Program-made: the position numbers and the translations under genes
Origin: Bog-473 sp963788125
GTDB taxonomy: Bacteria; Actinomycetota; Acidimicrobiia; Acidimicrobiales; RAAP-2
DNA: 64,000 bases
Direction: 5' to 3'
NCBI GenBank assembly: GCA_963788125.1
Contig: CAWBFN010000001.1
Location: forward strand, 1,240,001 to 1,304,000
Part shown: piece by piece, positions 1 through 8,154 of the stretch
Position numbering within the stretch: position 1 is the first letter of the stretch
How the letters are laid out: each line of letters starts with the position of its first letter
Notes under the pieces: model-generated
What the model saw: only the letters and a program-made list of their open reading frames with translations
Databases searched by the model: none
Told to the model about the DNA's origin: nothing

Positions 1-1
1 C

Positions 2-1399
2 AGTGAGCTCTTTGACGATCAGGGTCACCCGGTGAGCGAGATCGACGACTTCGTTCCCGCGGGCGATCGGCGGGTGACGGCCAACCCTCACGCCAACGGC
101 GGATCCCAACTCGTCGATCTCGACCTCCCGAACTTCTCCGACTACGGAGTCGACGTCCCCCGGCCGGGAACGGTGCTGCGAGAGGCCACAAAGGTCCTCG
201 GCTCGTGGCTACGCGACGTCATCGCGGCGAATCCCGCCAATTTCCGGATTTTCGGCCCCGACGAGACCGCCTCCAACCGGCTTCAGGATGTCTTTGCGGT
301 AACCGACCGCGCCTGGGAGGCCGAGATCACACCGGGCGACGATCATCTGGCGACGGATGGGCGGGTCCTCGAGATGCTCTCTGAGCACCAGTGCCAGGGA
401 TGGCTCGAGGGATACCTCTTGACCGGTCGACACGGACTCTTCAGCTGCTACGAGGCGTTCATCCACATTGTCGACTCCATGTTGAATCAGCATGCCAAGT
501 GGCTCAAGGTCTCCCGAGAGGTCAGCTGGCGCCCCCCCATCGCGTCCTTGAACTACCTCCTCACCAGCCACGTGTGGCGCCAGGACCACAACGGATTCTC
601 CCATCAGGACCCAGGCTTCCTCGACCACGTCGTGACGAAGAAGGCCGCCGTTGCGCGCGTCTATCTGCCGCCGGACACCAACTGTCTGCTGTCGGTTGCC
701 GCACACTGCCTGGCCAGTCGCCACTACGTCAACGTGATCGTGGCGGGAAAGCAGCCTCAGCACGACTGGCTGAGCATGAAAGACGCCATCGATCACTGCA
801 CACGGGGGCTGGGCATCTGGACCTTTGCGTCGACCGACGACGGCGAGGAGCCGGACGTCGTGATGGCGTGCTGCGGCGATATCCCCACACTCGAAACCAT
901 GGCCGCGGTGGAGATCCTGACCGAGCGTCTGCCCGGCCTCAAGACCCGGGTGGTCAACGTCGTCGATCTCATGCGGCTCGAGTCATCTTCCGAGCATCCT
1001 CACGGTCTCACCGAACCCGAATTCGACACGATCTTCACGACCGACCGGCCGGTGATCTTCGCGTTCCACGGCTACCCGGCCCTGATCCACCGACTTACGT
1101 ACAGACGCACCAATCATGGGAACTTCCACGTCCACGGATACCGGGAGGAGGGAACGACAACGACGCCTTTCGACATGGTCATGCTCAACGACCTCGATCG
1201 CTTCCGCCTCGTGATGGACGTCATGGACCGGGTGCCCGCACTGGGCGAGCGCTGTGCTTCGTGGCGACAGGAGATGGTCGACGCCCGACTGAACGCCCGG
1301 CTCTACACCCGTCAGCACGGTGAGGACCCCCCGGAGATCTCCGAGTGGACATGGACGGGCCGCCGATTCGACGCGCCACCCGTCGGCGCCGAAAGCTGA
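2..1399 (+). CDS. xfp: Phosphoketolase, C-terminal part (5' end outside window)
   Basis: The frame is open back to the first bases of the window, so the gene begins upstream. The GTG at 32 is only an internal codon. The 465 residues seen are the C-terminal part of a family usually about 790-800 residues long. Recognition rests on stretches typical of xylulose-5-phosphate/fructose-6-phosphate phosphoketolases, such as EGYLLTGRHGLFSCYEAF and SHVWRQDHNGFSHQDPG. These cytosolic ThDP enzymes split the sugar phosphate with inorganic phosphate to give acetyl phosphate plus glyceraldehyde-3-phosphate or erythrose-4-phosphate. The half with the ThDP diphosphate-binding domain lies outside the window. 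A regulator/flavin-binding gene follows 53 nt after the stop in the same direction, and reserve-carbohydrate genes lie further on, which fits a role in carbon and energy balance. Family call is firm; substrate preference is not known. Confidence 0.93.
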   Translation, partial: SELFDDQGHPVSEIDDFVPAGDRRVTANPHANGGSQLVDLDLPNFSDYGVDVPRPGTVLREATKVLGSWLRDVIAANPANFRIFGPDETASNRLQDVFAVTDRAWEAEITPGDDHLATDGRVLEMLSEHQCQGWLEGYLLTGRHGLFSCYEAFIHIVDSMLNQHAKWLKVSREVSWRPPIASLNYLLTSHVWRQDHNGFSHQDPGFLDHVVTKKAAVARVYLPPDTNCLLSVAAHCLASRHYVNVIVAGKQPQHDWLSMKDAIDHCTRGLGIWTFASTDDGEEPDVVMACCGDIPTLETMAAVEILTERLPGLKTRVVNVVDLMRLESSSEHPHGLTEPEFDTIFTTDRPVIFAFHGYPALIHRLTYRRTNHGNFHVHGYREEGTTTTPFDMVMLNDLDRFRLVMDVMDRVPALGERCASWRQEMVDARLNARLYTRQHGEDPPEISEWTWTGRRFDAPPVGAES

Positions 1400-1402
1400 C
1401 TA

Positions 1403-1416
1403 GGGACCTTCGGCCC
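1403..1416 (+). promoter_or_regulatory. DosR/DevR-like box upstream of XRE-PNPOx gene
   Basis: The sequence GGGACCTTCGGCCC is close to the mycobacterial DosR core as I recall it (GGGACTTTNGGCCC): an imperfect palindrome GGGAC...GGCCC. It lies about 37-50 nt upstream of the ATG at 1453, which would also be the transcription start if the gene is leaderless. That is the normal DosR activator position overlapping -35. Motif and spacing are seen; binding is inferred. Confidence 0.45.
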
Positions 1417-1439
1417 TGCGATCAGAGGGGCGAGCGAAA

Positions 1440-1445
1440 TACAAT
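1440..1445 (+). promoter_or_regulatory. -10 element of a likely leaderless promoter
   Basis: TACAAT (1440-1445) is followed after 7 nt by ATG at 1453, the spacing of a leaderless actinobacterial promoter. It overlaps the alternative ATG at 1444, which argues for 1453 as the true start. No good -35 hexamer is visible; the DosR-like box occupies that place, as is usual for activator-dependent promoters. Confidence 0.45.
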
Positions 1446-1452
1446 GGAAACC

Positions 1453-2142
1453 ATGGCAGAACGTGCACACGAACATACCTCGGGAGCTCTCGCCGGCGAC
1501 TTGGCTCGCCGCGTCGCTCATCGCCGAGCCGAGCTCGGACTGAGCGTCGAAGAGCTGGCCGAACGGGCAGGGATCGATCCGGGCTATCTGCGATATTTCG
1601 AAGCAAACCCCCAGGCGGCACTGAGCGCCGGCACCCTCCAGTTGATCGCGCTCGCCCTCGACACGACCCCTCTCGTACTCCTGGGCGGAGAGGTGGATCG
1701 CCCTCCGGGACATGGGCGCGCCGGGCGTCACCCCGTGCTACAACCACTGACCACGGAGCAGTGCGAGACCCAATTGGCGGTCGGAGGGGTAGGGCGCATC
1801 GTGTACTCGAGCGGGCGCGGACCCGTGGCCCTGCCGGTGAATTTCGAGTACACGCAGGGCGAAGTGGTGTTCAGCACGGACGAAGCCAAGGCGGCGACAG
1901 TAGAAGCGGGGAATGTCGTCGGCTTTGAGGTAGATCGGGTCGACGAGGCCATGTGCGAGGGGTGGAGCGTGATCGTGACCGGTCACGCACGCCAGATCAC
2001 TGATCCCGAGGACCGTCAACGCCTGGCGTCACTCGACCTCGTCGAGTGGGCAGGGGGCGATCGCCACTCCTTGGTGGCGATCAAGCCCGACGAGATTACC
2101 GGTCGTGTCATCATCCACGAATCAACGGCAGATCCGGACTGA
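1453..2142 (+). CDS. XRE-family HTH protein fused to a pyridoxamine-phosphate-oxidase-like domain
   Basis: Residues about 17-79 form a helix-turn-helix of the XRE/Cro type (LARRVAHRRAELGLSVEEL, then YLRYFE). Residues about 95-200 look like a split-barrel flavin-nucleotide-binding domain of the PNPOx-like family, with GRIVYSS, ALPVNFEY and VVGFEVDRVDEAMCEGWSV. The combination suggests a DNA-binding protein that senses flavin, heme or F420, or redox state; this is inference. The start at 1453 was chosen because TACAAT lies 7 nt upstream. An ATG at 1444 and an open frame back to 1345 exist but have no better signal. A CBS-domain gene follows 75 nt later. Similar PNPOx-like and CBS proteins belong to the DosR dormancy regulon of mycobacteria, and a DosR-like box lies just upstream here. 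Confidence 0.8.
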   Translation: MAERAHEHTSGALAGDLARRVAHRRAELGLSVEELAERAGIDPGYLRYFEANPQAALSAGTLQLIALALDTTPLVLLGGEVDRPPGHGRAGRHPVLQPLTTEQCETQLAVGGVGRIVYSSGRGPVALPVNFEYTQGEVVFSTDEAKAATVEAGNVVGFEVDRVDEAMCEGWSVIVTGHARQITDPEDRQRLASLDLVEWAGGDRHSLVAIKPDEITGRVIIHESTADPD

Positions 2143-2217
2143 GTCGCCCGACCTCTCGACGCGACCCTTCGAACATTGGTGACGTAACGCCGGTCACTTC
2201 AGAAAGGAACGACCGTC

Positions 2218-2646
2218 ATGATGGTGAGGGAATGCCTACGAAAGGCACCGGTCACGGTGCCACCCGAATGCACACTCGAGGAGGCCGCGGCCCTCATGGG
2301 AAGCCAGGACGTCGGATCCCTACTCGTGGCCAGTGGAGGTGAGCTCCTGGGGATCATCACCGACCGGGACCTCGTGGTCCGGGGGGTGGCTGCTGGACAA
2401 TCGTTGGACACCCACGTGAAAGCGCTCATGACAGAGCAACCCATTGTGATCGACGGGTCGGCTGACATCTTCGAAGCGGTCAAGCTCCTGAGGGACTCGG
2501 GCGTCCGTCGGCTCCCAGTCCTCGAGGAAGGGGAAATTGCAGGGATCATCACCTTCGACGACCTGCTCGTCTGGTTGGTTCTCGAACTGGGCGCAGTGGC
2601 AACACCGGTCGCGGGCGAGATCGTTCACCCCAAGAGCAGCGTCTAG
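2218..2646 (+). CDS. Two-CBS-domain protein
   Basis: The 142-residue protein consists almost only of two CBS domains, about residues 8-58 (ends GIITDRDLV) and 70-122 (RRLPVLEEGEIAGIITFDD). Such stand-alone Bateman modules bind adenine nucleotides or S-adenosyl ligands and act as energy sensors; the closest functional parallel I know is Hrp1 of M. tuberculosis, a DosR-regulated protein. No catalytic or DNA-binding part is fused. The start ATG at 2218 has a clear Shine-Dalgarno GAAAGGA about 9 nt upstream. It sits downstream of the XRE-PNPOx gene in the same direction, probably in one stress-response unit. The ligand is unknown. Confidence 0.88.
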   Translation: MMVRECLRKAPVTVPPECTLEEAAALMGSQDVGSLLVASGGELLGIITDRDLVVRGVAAGQSLDTHVKALMTEQPIVIDGSADIFEAVKLLRDSGVRRLPVLEEGEIAGIITFDDLLVWLVLELGAVATPVAGEIVHPKSSV

Positions 2647-2699
2647 AACGGAGACCCGCACCGCCTGTCACCGCACCGCCTGCCAAGGAAGACGGTACC

Positions 2700-3053
2700 C
2701 TACTCGGTGGGATCGGCGGGTAGCCGCTCCTCACTGATCAGGGGAGCATCGAGATCCCAGCCGCCGTCCTCGGCAGGGCGAGCTCGCATGAGCCCGGCGG
2801 GCTCCCCAATCCCATCGGGGTCATCGATACCGCCGTCGAGAACCGCCAGTACCTCAGGATCGTCGAGCTCGGCCCCAACCTCCTCGAGCTCGCGATGGTC
2901 CACCTCGAGTGCGGGGTCCAATGAGGGGTCCTCTTCGACCTCCTCGTCAAAGGTCGGATCGACACGACTCGACTCGTCACGCGCGTCGTCACCCTGCTCG
3001 AACGTCTCGGTCCCCAGCGGCTCGTCCGGTGACCAGTCGTCCCCGTTGCCCAT
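2700..3053 (-). CDS. Acidic hypothetical protein, 117 residues
   Basis: A short, very acidic protein beginning MGNGDDWSPDEP, with many Asp and Glu (for example DEEVEEDPSLDP) and few hydrophobic runs. No signal peptide or membrane helix is visible, so it is probably cytosolic and partly disordered. The start at 3053 is supported by AGGGAG about 7 nt upstream; the frame stays open further upstream to 3188 but has no ribosome site there. I do not recognise the family. It lies convergent to the CBS gene and downstream of the glycosyltransferase, in the same direction with a 156 nt gap. Codon usage and the ribosome site suggest a real gene; function unknown. Confidence 0.6.
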   Translation of the reverse strand: MGNGDDWSPDEPLGTETFEQGDDARDESSRVDPTFDEEVEEDPSLDPALEVDHRELEEVGAELDDPEVLAVLDGGIDDPDGIGEPAGLMRARPAEDGGWDLDAPLISEERLPADPTE

Positions 3054-3209
3054 GGCACGTCTCCCTGTCTCGCTTGCTCGAGCACTACCCCGAGAGTATG
3101 ACCTGGGCCATGCTCGCTCGCCATCCGCCGAACGGCGTGCACTGTGGTCGTCGTCGGGTCTGGTCTGCCGACGCGCCGACGATGACACGTTCGGTCACGA
3201 TGCTCGAGG

Positions 3210-4358
3210 TCAGGCGGGCTCGGCGATACGTTGCCGCACCGCGTGGTCACCGATCGGGCCCGTGCTCGCCAATCCCGCGCGGTACACCGCCTCGTAGCCG
3301 GTCACCATGGCCTGGGCCGAGAAGAGCTTCTCGACGCGCGAGCGGCAGTCCTCGGGCCTGAGCTCGGCCGCGGCCGCCACGGCGTCCACCATCTGACGCT
3401 GCGTGGAGCACAAGAACCCGGTAACTCCATCGGTCACGATCTCCGGGGCGGCGCCGAGGGGGCGGGTGATGACCGGGGTCCCGCACGCCATGGCTTCGGT
3501 CATGACCAGACCGAATGGCTCGGGCCAGTCGATGGGAAACACGAGTGCTCGGGCACGGCCCATGAGATCGACCTTCACCTCGTGCGGAGGCTGATCGATG
3601 ACCACCACATCGTCACCCAGGAGAGGGGCGACGAACTGATCGAAGTAGGCACGCTCGGCCGGCTCGCTCCGCTTGATCAGCATCACGAGGGGCAGCTTCG
3701 CCTGGCGAGCCACCTCGACGGCGACCTCCGGGCGCTTCTCCGGACTGATTCGACCCACGAAGACCAGAAAGTCCTCTTTGACCGGGCGAAATGGGTGGGC
3801 GGCGAGGTCGATGCCGTTGTGCACCGTGCCGGCATATCGCAACCGAGGGTTGGCGGCCCGCTGGGCTCGGCTGATGGCGACGAGGCGTACCCGATCGTCC
3901 ACCAGAGCCAGGAGGCGCCGTCCGGGCTCCGTCCACGGGCCGTGCAGGGTGTGGACCACGGGAGTTCGACCATTGAGGAGGGCCCCGAGCGCCGGTCCCA
4001 TTCCGGTGTGATCGTGGAGGATGTCGAACTCTTCGGCACGGAGGAACGCAGCGGTGCAGTGATTGAGATCGTCCGTCATGGACGCGAGATCGCCGAGCGG
4101 CGGTGGGTTCGGGAGTGGTACGACCAACCGGGCGTCTGTCCGCGACCCCGCGGCGGCGAACAGGGTCACGTCGTGGCCTGCCGCCACCAAACCCTCCGTG
4201 AGGACCGACACCACCCGCTCAATGCCGCCATACCCGCTGGGAGGCACGGCCAGCCACGCCGGCGCCACCATGCCGATGCGCAGCCGTGCGCCTCTCGAGG
4301 GCGGTGACTGCGCGAGTATCGGCACAATGTGGTTGCGCGCCATGGTCATCGTTTCCAT
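3210..4358 (-). CDS. GT4-family glycosyltransferase
   Basis: 382 residues with the GT-B fold of family GT4. The N-terminal domain starts RIGMVAPAWLAVPPSGYGG, as in many actinobacterial UDP/ADP-glucose-dependent transferases. The C-terminal domain has the nucleotide-sugar part FVGRISPEKRPE and the E-x7-E motif in EPFGLVMTEAMACGTPVI. It probably transfers a hexose to a glycan or lipid carrier; acceptor unknown. The start at 4358 is preferred because GAAAGG lies about 8 nt upstream; a longer frame to 4424 begins with low-complexity sequence. It is divergent from the debranching-type glucosidase, with a shared 305 nt regulatory region holding a DosR-like box and a perfect palindrome, so a role in reserve polysaccharide metabolism is likely but inferred. 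Confidence 0.85.
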   Translation of the reverse strand: METMTMARNHIVPILAQSPPSRGARLRIGMVAPAWLAVPPSGYGGIERVVSVLTEGLVAAGHDVTLFAAAGSRTDARLVVPLPNPPPLGDLASMTDDLNHCTAAFLRAEEFDILHDHTGMGPALGALLNGRTPVVHTLHGPWTEPGRRLLALVDDRVRLVAISRAQRAANPRLRYAGTVHNGIDLAAHPFRPVKEDFLVFVGRISPEKRPEVAVEVARQAKLPLVMLIKRSEPAERAYFDQFVAPLLGDDVVVIDQPPHEVKVDLMGRARALVFPIDWPEPFGLVMTEAMACGTPVITRPLGAAPEIVTDGVTGFLCSTQRQMVDAVAAAAELRPEDCRSRVEKLFSAQAMVTGYEAVYRAGLASTGPIGDHAVRQRIAEPA

Positions 4359-4386
4359 CTCTACGGCCTTTCGCGTGGCTGTTGCA

Positions 4387-4431
4387 CCACGATGGTCCGG
4401 GTGGCGGGAGGACGAGAGGACCATCGGTCCC
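4387..4431 (-). promoter_or_regulatory. DosR-like box (4418-4431) and weaker second copy (4387-4398)
   Basis: On the minus strand 4431-4418 reads GGGACCGATGGTCC, a palindromic match to the DosR core and to the box at 1403 (shared GGGACC....GG.CC). It lies 60-73 nt upstream of the glycosyltransferase start. A second partial copy, GGACCATCGTGG, lies on the minus strand at 4398-4387. Paired boxes of this kind are typical for DosR targets. Binding is inferred. Confidence 0.4.
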
Positions 4432-4522
4432 TCGCCGTGCCCTACGGCCCAAGAGGCCTGATCGGCAGCAGCAGGACTGGAAGTGCCGAGGCTCCGAGCA
4501 CCTCTCGCATCCGGCCGAGGTG

Positions 4523-4535
4523 TCTCGTTACGAGA
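4523..4535. promoter_or_regulatory. Perfect 13-bp palindrome, candidate operator
   Basis: TCTCGT-T-ACGAGA is a perfect 6-bp inverted repeat with a one-base centre, midway between the divergent glycosyltransferase and glucosidase genes. The compact symmetry is like a repressor operator (LacI, TetR or GntR type). No regulator gene is adjacent, so the binding protein is unknown. Confidence 0.35.
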
Positions 4536-4663
4536 TCAAGACTACCAGATCGGCGCATTCCGAGCGGCGGAGGTGGTACCGACGCCGCCCGGAGCGGCGC
4601 GAGTCCTCATCCCGCGGTGTGGGGAATACCAGGTGCGCCCGCACTTCCTATACGCTCCGGCCA

Positions 4664-6874
4664 GTGACTTCTCCTTGGACATATGCGGGCAGGGTCGCGA
4701 CATTGAACACTACCGGCGGTGTCATCACGCTCGTCGACGAGTCCACGTTCGCCATATCGAATCGCACCGGCGACATCTTCGCGGGATCAGCCCAGGGTCT
4801 TTTCGTGCGAGACAAGCGCGTGATCTCGAGATTCGAGCTCATGATTGATGGCGCACCGCTCGAACCGCTGGCGGCCATCAACGCCGAGCCCTATTCAGCA
4901 ACCTTCGTTGCCCGGACCAAACCCTCTCCCGGCAGAGCCGACTCTAACTTGATGATCTTTCGGAGCCGCTACGTCGGTCAAGGCATGCGCGAGGACATGG
5001 TCATCCACAACTTTGGCGAAGAGGCCACGGTGTGCGTGCTCGAGGGTTTCATTGAGGCCGATTTCGCCGACCTCTTCGCCGTGAAGGAGGGTAGGGTCGG
5101 TCCACCGGAAGGCGACTTCACCCGGACGGTCAACGCCAACGTGCTTGACATCTCCTACCACCGTGGCGCGGTCAATCGAGGGGTGCGGCTCGCGTTCCGG
5201 GAGCATCGAGACGAGACGTGGACGCCGAGCGGACCGAACGATCGGGCACGGCGGGGAGGCCGGAACCCCGCGGTACTCACGTTGACCGAGAACCACGTGC
5301 GCGTCGAGGTGGTGGTTCCGGCCAGGGGTGCGTGGTCGGGCTGCGTGGAGGTCATGCCGGTGATCGAATCCCACCCGATCGTGCCGCGCTTTCGCTGCGG
5401 CCAGCCTGTAGAGCAAGCTGCGCCGACCGAGCGGTTGGCCCACTGGCGCCAAATGGTGCCCCACGTCGTGACCGAACACGATGGATTGCGCACGGTCGTC
5501 GCCCAGAGCGCCGAGGATCTCGGTGCGTTGCGAATCTTCGATCCCGAGTTCCCCGAGCGCGTGGTCGTGGCGGCAGGCGCGCCGTGGTTCATGACGGTGT
5601 TCGGGCGCGACTCGCTCCTCACGGCCTGGTCGGCGCTGATCGTCGACCCCGACCTCGCTCTCGGGGTGCTCCAGACCCTGGCCCGCTTCCAGGGCGAGGA
5701 CATCGACCCCGCCCACGAGGAGGAACCGGGTCGCATCCTGCACGAGATGCGGTTCGGCGACGCGCCGTCGCTCTCCCTCGGCGGAGGCAGCATCTACTAC
5801 GGCACTGCCGATGCCACGCCCTTGTTCGTGATGCTGCTGGGCGAGCTCCGCCGGTGGGGCATCGGGGGAGAACAGGTGGAGGAGTTGATGCCCAACGCCG
5901 ATCGGGCGATGGAGTGGATCGAAGATTTTGGAGATATTGACGGAGATGGCTATGTCGAGTACCACCGCACCACCGACCGCGGCCTGGCCAATCAGGGCTG
6001 GAAGGACAGCTGGGACGGCGTGCGCTACGCCGACGGTCGGATCGCCCAGGCTCCAATTGCGCTCTGTGAGGTTCAGGGTTACGTCTACGCCGCCTACCTG
6101 GCCCGGGCCCACTTCGCCTTTGAAGCAGGGCAGAGCGCGCAGTGCGACAGGTATCGGGCCAAGGCCGCGGCTCTCAAGGTGGCGTTCAACCGCGACTTCT
6201 GGCTGGAGGACCGCCAGTGGTTTGCCATCGGCCTCGACCGCGACAAGGCGCCCATCGACTCATTGACCTCCAACATGGGCCACTGCCTGTGGACGGGCAT
6301 TGTCGACGACGACAAGGCGCAGGCCGTGGCGCGGCACCTGCTCAGCGATGAGATGTTCAGTGGCTGGGGTACCCGCACCCTGGCGGCGTCGATGGGAGGG
6401 TACAACCCGGTCAGCTACCACTGCGGGTCCGTGTGGCCGCATGACACGGCGATCGTCGCCGCCGGGCTTGCTCGGTACGGCTTCGAGGAGGGCGCCCAAC
6501 GACTGGTGCTTTCGCTCATCGATGCCGCAATGGCCCAGGGCGGACGACTCCCTGAGCTCTTCAGCGGCCTCGAACGAAAGATAGTCGGCATCCCCGTCGG
6601 CTATCCGACCTCGTGCTCGCCCCAGGCGTGGGCAGCGGCATCACCGCTCTTGTGCCTGCGGACCCTGCTGCGCCTCGATCCCCGGGTTCCGTACGGCAAG
6701 ACCTGGCTCGCGCCGATGATCCCCGATGAGATCGGATCGTTGCGGGTCGAAGGTATTCCGCTCGCCGGTGCGAGGGTCAACGTCCAGGTAGATCATGGCG
6801 TCGTCGATGTGAGTGGGCTTCCCCCGAACATCGAGCTCATCCAATCTCCCCGCCACCCACACACGGCTCTCTGA
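4664..6874 (+). CDS. Amylo-alpha-1,6-glucosidase / glycogen debranching-type protein
   Basis: About 736 residues. The N-terminal part (TLVDESTFAISNRTGDI, GLFVRDKRVISRFEL) matches the glycogen debranching enzyme N-terminal domain family. The C-terminal (alpha/alpha)6 part has VFGRDSLLTAW, GDIDGDGYVEYHR, NQGWKDSWDG and HCGSVWPHDTAIV, typical of the GDE C-terminal glucosidase family. It should hydrolyse alpha-1,6 or related glucosidic bonds in the cytosol. The exact start is uncertain: GTG 4664 has no clear ribosome site, and TTG 4703 has AGGG about 8 nt upstream. The open frame to 4286 antisense to the glycosyltransferase is ignored. Together with the phosphorylase at 16954 and the GT4 gene it forms a glycogen or glucan turnover set. 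Family firm; exact linkage specificity not known. Confidence 0.88.
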   Translation: MTSPWTYAGRVATLNTTGGVITLVDESTFAISNRTGDIFAGSAQGLFVRDKRVISRFELMIDGAPLEPLAAINAEPYSATFVARTKPSPGRADSNLMIFRSRYVGQGMREDMVIHNFGEEATVCVLEGFIEADFADLFAVKEGRVGPPEGDFTRTVNANVLDISYHRGAVNRGVRLAFREHRDETWTPSGPNDRARRGGRNPAVLTLTENHVRVEVVVPARGAWSGCVEVMPVIESHPIVPRFRCGQPVEQAAPTERLAHWRQMVPHVVTEHDGLRTVVAQSAEDLGALRIFDPEFPERVVVAAGAPWFMTVFGRDSLLTAWSALIVDPDLALGVLQTLARFQGEDIDPAHEEEPGRILHEMRFGDAPSLSLGGGSIYYGTADATPLFVMLLGELRRWGIGGEQVEELMPNADRAMEWIEDFGDIDGDGYVEYHRTTDRGLANQGWKDSWDGVRYADGRIAQAPIALCEVQGYVYAAYLARAHFAFEAGQSAQCDRYRAKAAALKVAFNRDFWLEDRQWFAIGLDRDKAPIDSLTSNMGHCLWTGIVDDDKAQAVARHLLSDEMFSGWGTRTLAASMGGYNPVSYHCGSVWPHDTAIVAAGLARYGFEEGAQRLVLSLIDAAMAQGGRLPELFSGLERKIVGIPVGYPTSCSPQAWAAASPLLCLRTLLRLDPRVPYGKTWLAPMIPDEIGSLRVEGIPLAGARVNVQVDHGVVDVSGLPPNIELIQSPRHPHTAL

Positions 6875-7133
6875 ACAGCGGATGAACGAGCCACGGATGT
6901 GATCTGCCAGGCCGTCAACTCTCGCGCAACGATCTGACAACTCCGGGCGGACGTACGAGACCAGAATGGGCTTTTCGCCCTACAGTCCCAGGTGGTGACC
7001 GTTGCGCACTATGGCCCGTCACAGGACGGCACACCAACGGCCGTGACTCGGGCGTAGGGCGCCATACCCGGCTGGAGGGATTGACGTAACCTGATGAAGT
7101 GATCGGGCCACTCCCATCCCCCGGCCCTCCACC

Positions 7134-8036
7134 TTGTCGACCGCGCAGCTGACAAACGCGCTCAGGCCGGTCCGGCACGGTTCCCCTGTCCCCGTGGTCG
7201 ATGCCGACTGGGACGTCACCGACTCCCGCGGCGGAGACCTGGCTCTGCGCTTCGGCGGGGTCGTGCGCCGCTACGGTCGGCATCTGGCCCTCGACCATCT
7301 CGACCTCGAGGTCCGAACGGGAGAGATGGTGGCCCTCCTCGGGCCGAACGGCGCCGGCAAGTCGACCGCCATCGCCTTGTTGCTGGGGCTCCTGCGACCT
7401 CACGAAGGCACTATTGAGGTACTGGGCACGACTGCCCGCCAGGCGGTCGCTCAGGGCAGCGTGGGTGCCATGCTGCAGACCGGGTCAGGAAGCGGACTTC
7501 CGCCCGGCGTGAAGGTCTCGGAGGCGCTGGCCTTGGTCCGGCGGCTGTATCGCCAGCCCGCCTCATTCGAGGCGACGGTCGAGCGGGCGGGCATCGGGCC
7601 GCTCCTCGGCAGCCGAACCAACGCACTCTCGGGAGGAGAAGCCCAACGGGTCCGGTTCGCCCTGGCCATCGCCGGCGACCCCAAGCTGGTCTTCCTCGAC
7701 GAGCCGACAGTCGCCATGGACGTCGACGGGCGGAGGACGTTCTGGCGGATGATGCGCCAGTTCGGAGAAGAGGGCCGGACGATCGTGTTCGCCACCCACC
7801 ACCTCGAGGAGGCCGACCAGTCCGCCGACCGGGTCGTCGTGATCAACCATGGCCGGGTCGTGGCGGACGGCCCGGGCGCCACGCTCAAGGCAGCCGTGGC
7901 GGCCCGCCATGTGCGATTCGTCGCTGCGGATCCCGATCCGGATCGCTACGACCGCTTGGAGGGGGTGACCGACGTAGAGGTCTGCGGCGCCGGGGTGACC
8001 CTGCATTTCGCTCGACGCCGACGCGACTGCTCGTGA
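7134..8036 (+). CDS. ABC transporter ATP-binding protein (C-terminus frameshifted)
   Basis: A complete nucleotide-binding domain: Walker A GPNGAGKST, signature LSGGEAQRV, Walker B KLVFLDEP and switch histidine in FATHHLEEA. This is a DrrA/CcmA-like exporter ATPase that works with the permease encoded next to it. The 300-residue frame ends abruptly in HFARRRRDCS, but after a one-base shift near 8010 the expected family C-terminus continues (LDADATARDLVRSGIPF ... LEDAFVALTE) and stops at 8154, exactly overlapping the permease start. The gene is therefore frameshifted, or the sequence has an indel. The ATPase core is intact. The start TTG 7134 is weak; GTG 7194 is an alternative, and neither has a clear ribosome site. 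Substrate unknown. Confidence 0.85.
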   Translation: MSTAQLTNALRPVRHGSPVPVVDADWDVTDSRGGDLALRFGGVVRRYGRHLALDHLDLEVRTGEMVALLGPNGAGKSTAIALLLGLLRPHEGTIEVLGTTARQAVAQGSVGAMLQTGSGSGLPPGVKVSEALALVRRLYRQPASFEATVERAGIGPLLGSRTNALSGGEAQRVRFALAIAGDPKLVFLDEPTVAMDVDGRRTFWRMMRQFGEEGRTIVFATHHLEEADQSADRVVVINHGRVVADGPGATLKAAVAARHVRFVAADPDPDRYDRLEGVTDVEVCGAGVTLHFARRRRDCS

Positions 8037-8154
8037 CCTGGTCCGTAGTGGCATTCCCTTCAAGGATCTGGAGGTGACCGGCGCCTGCCTGGAAGACGCC
8101 TTCGTTGCCCTCACCGAGCGCGCATGCCACGACGAGGCCGGCCGGCCGCTGTGA
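8008..8154 (+). other. Displaced C-terminal coding tail of the ABC ATPase
   Basis: Read in frame from 8008, this segment encodes SLDADATARDLVRSG, then LEVTGACLEDAFVALTE, the usual end of DrrA-type ATPases, and stops at TGA 8152-8154. It has no start codon of its own and joins the upstream frame if one base is removed (or two added) near 8010. The stop overlaps the permease GTG (GTGA at 8151-8154), showing that the intact gene was meant to end here. Confidence 0.75.

Larger units (their letters stand above)
4359..4663. other. 305 nt divergent intergenic region
   Basis: This stretch separates the glycosyltransferase (minus strand) from the glucosidase (plus strand). It holds a DosR-like box with a weaker second copy at 4387-4431 and a 13-bp palindrome at 4523-4535. 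Two frames stay open across it, but they lack ribosome sites and have shadow-like composition. I see no convincing gene. Confidence 0.6.

Noticed and set aside
2658..2682. Two copies of GCACCGCCTG, 15 nt apart, after the CBS gene
   Set aside because: Only two short copies in GC-rich DNA, no array, symmetry or terminator; likely chance.
4895..6112. Long minus-strand open frame antisense to the debranching-type glucosidase
   Set aside because: Composition is His/Arg/Gly-rich and shadow-like, no family similarity, while the plus strand has clear motifs.
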